Shown: positions 34,525 through 64,000 of the stretch, one piece after another
Numbering within the stretch: the stretch's first letter is position 1
How the letters are laid out: each line of letters starts with the position of its first letter
Origin: Paguma larvata
Lineage: Eukaryota; Chordata; Mammalia; Carnivora; Viverridae
Direction of reading: 5' to 3'
Length of the DNA stretch: 64,000 bases
NCBI GenBank assembly: GCA_030068075.1
Contig: CM057843.1
Span: forward strand, 41,547,832-41,611,831
The notes under the pieces: generated by a model
Database searches by the model: none
What the model saw: the letters and a program-made list of their open reading frames with translations, nothing else
Told to the model about the DNA's origin: nothing
Translations under genes and position numbers: made by a program

Positions 34525-37500
34525 ATCCCGTGTCCTCTTTGCCGCCATGAGAGAACTGGGGTTGGAAAGAACTCCGGCCTTGCGGCAGACGGCCCCAGTG
34601 TGGGGCCTGACCCGGACGCGTAACTTCCCTTAGGGAGCTGGGAAAAGACAGTTCACCTCTGGCTTTTGCCTCTGAAAAATGGGCTCAGAGATCCCTGCCC
34701 TTCCCCCTTCCTGGAGTATCCGTGTCAGGATCCTGGAATAATGGTTGGAGCGTACTTTGGCCACTGGCCACCAGGCATCTCCCTGCCCGAGCAGGGGCCC
34801 GATCGGCAGAGTTTGGCCTGTGGGTTCTATGGTGCTGTTCCCACGACCGTGCTACCCATGTCTACACCCCAACTGTGCGTCCCTCTGTCCTGCAGTGGCT
34901 GCAGGTTTGTTTTTGCTGAAGCTGGGGACAAGAGTTTGTACGGGGAGGGTCTGGAGAATGGGGAGAAGAAAGGCCCCCTGGGCAAGAGGGTTTAGGGAAG
35001 GGCTTAGGGAGAGGCGGGAGCAAGCCCTGCGTTCCGGCCTGTGAAGGAAGAGACCCTGGATCTTCAGGGGAAGGGGATGAGTAGAAAATACGTGCTCCTT
35101 GCCCAGAGTCCTGGGGCCGTTCTCTGTGGGCACCGGAAAGGCGAGGCTGAGGAAGCGGGGACACCTGGAGAGGAAGTAGACCTGACCGCCTCACTGCCCA
35201 GGTGCGAGGGGCAGAATGAAGGGCTCTAGACCCCGGCCCTGTGGAGACGGCCTAAGCCGGGCTCCGGTGAAAGTGTACTGAGACTTTAGATAAACCGCAC
35301 CCGCAGCCCCGAGGCTGCGCGGGCCCAGCCCTCCTTGAGGCTTGACCGGCTTGGGTCCCCAGCCCCTGAGCCCTGGAAGGAAGGGGTGCCGGTCAGCCCC
35401 CACGCACAAACAAAACACAATATTACTGTTTTCCTAGAAACCGAAAACATCAACTTTTATAATTTAGAGCAAGGGAACAGAAACTTTTAAAAATACGACT
35501 TTTAGGGGCGCCTGGGTGGCTCGGTCAGTTAGGTGTCCAACCAGCTCAGGTCATGATCTCACAGTTCGTGAGTTCGAGCCCCTCATCGGGCTCTGCAGAC
35601 AGCTCAGAGCCTGGAGCCTGCTCCAGATTCTGGGTCTCCCCGTCTCTCTGCCCCTCTCTGCTCACATTCTGTCTCTCCCTCAAAAAAAATAAAGTTAAAA
35701 TCTTTCAAGTAAAACACAAGTTTTTCAAAATATACATACGCATTTTTAAAAAATACATATAATTTAATTCCACATTAAAGCTAGGCTATCATGGTGGGAA
35801 GCTGTAGAAGTTCATGGAAACTTCTGAGGTCCTGAGTGTGCGGACAGGAGTGACAGATTTGGGTGAGAAACAGCATCCGTAGCCTCGGACATGTGACCTT
35901 GACCCTCTGAAGTGTTTATTAACAAGCCGCTCCTCAGAGCTCTTTGTTCAAATCCTTAACCTTGGAGGGCCACTCCTTGGAGGAGGCCGCTTCTAGCGAC
36001 CACCAGGGAAAGCCAGCTCCGGACTGGACGAAGGTGAACCGTAGACCAAGGAGCCTGACCCAGCAGCAGAGTTTACACGAGCCCCACCGGGATGGTCCCC
36101 CCAACCCCACAAGCCCAGTCTCAGCAGGGGCAGGAAACCCCTGAGCGAGGCCCCTGCGGGGTAGGGTGAATGCCTAGAAGATTCCAGCTCCGGGCAGGGG
36201 ACCCACATCCCCTCCTGGGCTGTCACTCAATCTCGGGAAATATTGTTTCAAGGAAGAGAAACAAGGGCCCCATTGTGTGGGAGCAGCAGGCGAGTCCTCC
36301 TCCCCTATCTGGCCCCTTTCGCGCTCTGAGCGGGCTCAGCAGTGCTGCCTACATGCTGTTTCCCGAGGGACAGTCCGAAGGTCAGACCGCAGCCAGCCTG
36401 GCATAGCAGAGAGGTGACCCCAGCTCTTGGGACAGATGTTTGAAGAACACCCACAGAGCCCGGGTCCTCTGCTCACCTAACCCACAAGCCCGGCTGTCTC
36501 TCACCATCGCCTGTTAAACATGTCCTTCTCGACCTCAGCTTCAATCTCAAACCCCCCCGCCCTGCCCCCGGGGGCATAACCATCACCTAGGTGCAAACGT
36601 CTTTGGTGCTGGGCCCTCACTGGGGCGGGCGGGCTGCCAAGCCTGGAGTTCTTGGAGACTGGGGAGCTGGGTGCCCAGCCCCTGCTTTGCTCTCAGCCTC
36701 CTCCTCTGTAGACCCCTGCCTATCTCTCCCCATAAGGCCTTAGACGTGAACACAAAAAGATCCCCTGGACTTAAGTACTGGCGGGGCTTCCGGAGGAGCA
36801 AACAGGATCGGAGGCGCGCGCTCGGCGCAAGGAAGGGGCAGGGACCTCAGTCAGCAGACTCCCGGGCCCGCACCCTCGGCTGGATTCTCTCCGAATCGTC
36901 TTTAGGGCGGCCGGTTTGCTGCCCGACGCCAGCCTACGTCCTTCCACATCCTGGAATGTCATCAAGTTAGCACCTGGGGTACAATTCGGCGGTTCTCTAC
37001 AAGTGTCCGACCCCCCAGGGGCTTCTCTACAAGCTCCAGCTCCAGACCCGCTTTCTGGAAGCTCCACAACCCGGCCTGGCAGCATCTGCTGGACGTTCTC
37101 CGAAGTCCAGAGCTTCCTTGGGAGCTGTGAGAGGGCCCCTGGGAGGTGGCTCTTCCCCAGCCACATGCTACATAGGCAGCCCACTCGGCAACAGCAAACG
37201 GGCTCCGAGAGGGGCGCTGTGGGTTTTCCGTTTGTGGTGGGGGGAGAAGAGGCTCTGACCATAAAAACCCCTTGTGAAATCCCATCGAGGACCTGGGTGG
37301 GGGGGGGGGGGTGCGGATAAAAACAAAAGCTGTGACGTCCCTCGCGTGTTTCAAAGGAAAGAGGACACGCGGCACATTGTGCGGCGTGCGGCGGAGGGAG
37401 CCGGGGAGAGCCTCTTGTATTCCACAGGCTGCATCTGTAACCACTCAGGCGCCGGGACCGGGGCAGCGGATGTGGCGAATCACAGGGACCATGAGCACTG

Positions 37501-37669
37501 GGCTCCTGCGGGTGTCAAGAGATATGGTTGCAGGCTTGGGCCATGCGTCACCTCTGAGCCCAAAGAGGCCCCAAGCTCTGGTTACAGGGGACTCTCCACC
37601 ATGTACACCAAAGCCACAAATCTCCCCACCCTGAGCCCAGGCCCATATCCTAACCTTTCGGCTAAAAGA
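34525..37669. other. Convergent intergenic gap between ETV4 and DHX8
   Basis: The gap is about 3.1 kb between the two probable 3' ends. It contains one plus-strand SINE (35504-35701) with A/T-rich flanks and otherwise unique DNA. No ORF has a recognisable product. A G-run near 37300-37312 precedes a short CpG-rich block (37320-37400). Confidence 0.6.
35504..35701 (+). mobile_element. SINEC copy (plus)
   Basis: Full-length copy in the convergent intergenic gap. Confidence 0.92.
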
Positions 37670-38163
37670 AACAGCCACAGAAAACCATTTATGTTTCCTT
37701 AAGAAAATAAATATTTGCAGGAGGGTAAGCGACAGTACAGGGGCCGGGCAGGGGCAGGAAGCGGGGCCAACACTGTCCGCGAGCTCCGTGGCTTGGGCGT
37801 CAGGGCCCTCGCTGTGTCTGGGCGTCAGATGCTCGCGACCCCGTTTTCCCATCCTGGGGCCCCGCGAGTGGCCCGTTCTATGGAGATGATGCCATGTGCT
37901 CCCGCACCGGCCGCGAGCCCCAGCGGGCCACAGTGCCCTGAGGTGGTCGGGTGGTCGGCGCTGGGGGGCTCTGGTCAAACCAGGCGGAAATCCCTGTTCC
38001 TAATTTTACCACCAAGGAAGAAATAAGAGTCGAGTGTAGAAAATGCGCAGTGAAGATGCTCGGTCACTGGACAGCTGTATCCTCGGGACCAGCTTTTCAT
38101 CAACAAACAGGGGTCCGCGCCCCGGGCCACCGCTGCGGGAGAGGCAGACAGGAATCTCGCTTC
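37670..38163 (-). other. DHX8: DHX8 3' UTR and probable poly(A) site
   Basis: Downstream of the TGA on the minus strand the first plausible end is a variant poly(A) hexamer CATAAA (plus coordinates 37688-37693), followed by a T/GT-rich run (TTTTCTGTGGCTGTTTC). That gives a 3' UTR of about 490 nt. A canonical AATAAA on the minus strand occurs only much further on, near 35911-35917, and could serve a longer isoform. The end is inferred, not proved. Confidence 0.5.
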
Positions 38164-62888
<24,725 letters not shown>

Positions 62889-63467
62889 CTGCCAATGAGA
62901 AAGGGGATTAAAACTGGAATGGAGGCGAGCGAAAAATCATTTTCAAGTACATTAAAGGCAAAACCAATTCGCCTCTCCAATAGTCCTAAAAACCAAAGAG
63001 CACTATTCAGTGAGGGTAAAGAAAGAGAATTTAGCATAGCGAGATGACCCGCGTGTGTTCTAGCTAATTTTTAGAAACAGGAAGAAGATATCACCACGAC
63101 ATGGCTCAGCGGGCCCTCCAGTGCGCGTAAGGGAGGCACCGCTCGCTGTCCTGGATGAACTACTCTGCTCCAGAGACTGCTGGCCGGGCCCGTGGCCGCA
63201 CAGACTCCAGGGCGAACGACATCCAAAAGCAAGAGCCTGCCCCCCGCCCTCCTGATGAAAGCACGCAGCAGGATGCATCCTACAGTTTCTGGAAGGTCAG
63301 ACCCGGTCCACACAGGAGAGCCGGGCAGCTGCTGGATGGTACAGTCTCCAAGCTGAGGAAAGACTTACTTGCTCCCCCAATTTTTCACTACAAACCTGTC
63401 CAGTGTTCGAAATTTCTTTTTCTTTTCTTTTTTTTTAAGATTTATATATTTTTTTGTTTTTGGTTTT

Positions 63468-63670
63468 TGTGGGGTTTTTTTTTTTTTTTGAGAGAGAGAC
63501 AGCACAAGTGGGGAAGGAGTAGAGAGAGAGGGAGACACAGAATCCGAAGCAGGCTCCAGGCTCTGAGCTGTCAGCACAGAGCCCGACGCGGGGCTCGAAC
63601 TCGCGAACTGGAAGACTCATGACCTGAGCCGAAGGCGGACACTTAACTGACTGAGCCACCCAGGCGCCCC
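63468..63670 (-). mobile_element. SINEC copy (minus) in DHX8 intron 1
   Basis: Full-length reverse copy preceded by T/G-rich tail sequence. Confidence 0.93.
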
Positions 63671-63854
63671 TCGACTGGATTTTAAACCTAAAAAATAACA
63701 ATAACAACACGGGTAACTCACAGAAACTAGTGCTACCATACCACTTCCATCCTGGCATTTGTCGTTACTTTTTTGAGGACATTAAGTAAAAGCCAACTGC
63801 CATCAGGCTACCTGGACGTAGCCTACGCCTAAGTTAGCAACAGCGACGCCACTG

Positions 63855-64000
63855 GTTAAGACTGTCTGACCACCTACCACATGCCAGGCGCTGTGCTAAG
63901 GGCTTCCCGCGACCTACCCCGTGACCCTCACAGAACCCTCCTCGGCAGGGACCATTACGGGCCCTATTTTACAGATGAGGAGGCTAAGGGTTTGAGAGGC
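63855..64000 (+). mobile_element. MIR remnant, cut by window end
   Basis: ATGCCAGGCGCTGTGCTAAG and TTTTACAGATGAGGAGGCTA cores. Confidence 0.8.

Noticed and set aside
62889..64000. Search for the first DHX8 coding exon
   Set aside because: No frame here encodes the expected N-terminal ~50 residues; the exon must lie beyond the window.

Overview
This is a nuclear genomic window from a carnivore, most likely a felid. The main evidence is about 38 tRNA-Lys-derived SINEs. Their head (GCGCCTGGGTGGCTCAGTCG), internal text (CAGCTCAGAGCCTGGAGCCTG) and (CT)n plus A-rich tail match the cat-type SINEC family rather than the dog type. The species cannot be resolved by reading alone.

Two protein-coding genes were recognised, arranged tail to tail. 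ETV4 (PEA3/E1AF, an ETS transcription factor) is on the + strand with 12 coding exons from 20108 to 33846, and all exon joins are in frame (488 codons plus stop). DHX8 (the human PRP22 orthologue, a DEAH-box helicase that releases spliced mRNA) is on the - strand. It has 22 coding exons from 62888 down to the stop at 38164, giving 1166 codons; the first coding exon, about 50 codons, lies beyond 64000. Human ETV4 and DHX8 are also convergent neighbours on 17q21.31, so the order is conserved.

Layout: 1-18.9 kb is intergenic DNA upstream of ETV4. It holds SINEs, old MIR and L1 copies, simple repeats (notably an ~815-bp CA/CCCCAACC array at 8305-9118) and some unique AT-rich blocks, but no gene I can support. 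18.9-20.3 kb is the ETV4 CpG-rich promoter, with three CCAAT boxes and a probable non-coding first exon. 20.1-34.5 kb is ETV4, almost free of young SINEs. 34.5-37.7 kb is the short convergent intergenic gap. 37.7-64 kb is DHX8, whose introns are packed with SINEs (16 of 20 antisense to the gene) and four old L1 pieces, several in readable nested order.

The two genes do not form a pathway. ETV4 is a regulated developmental transcription factor downstream of FGF/RAS-MAPK signalling, and DHX8 is a constitutive splicing factor. I see no sign of a new biological system. The observations worth a second look concern repeat nesting, promoter and intronic motif arrangement, and a few weak splice sites.
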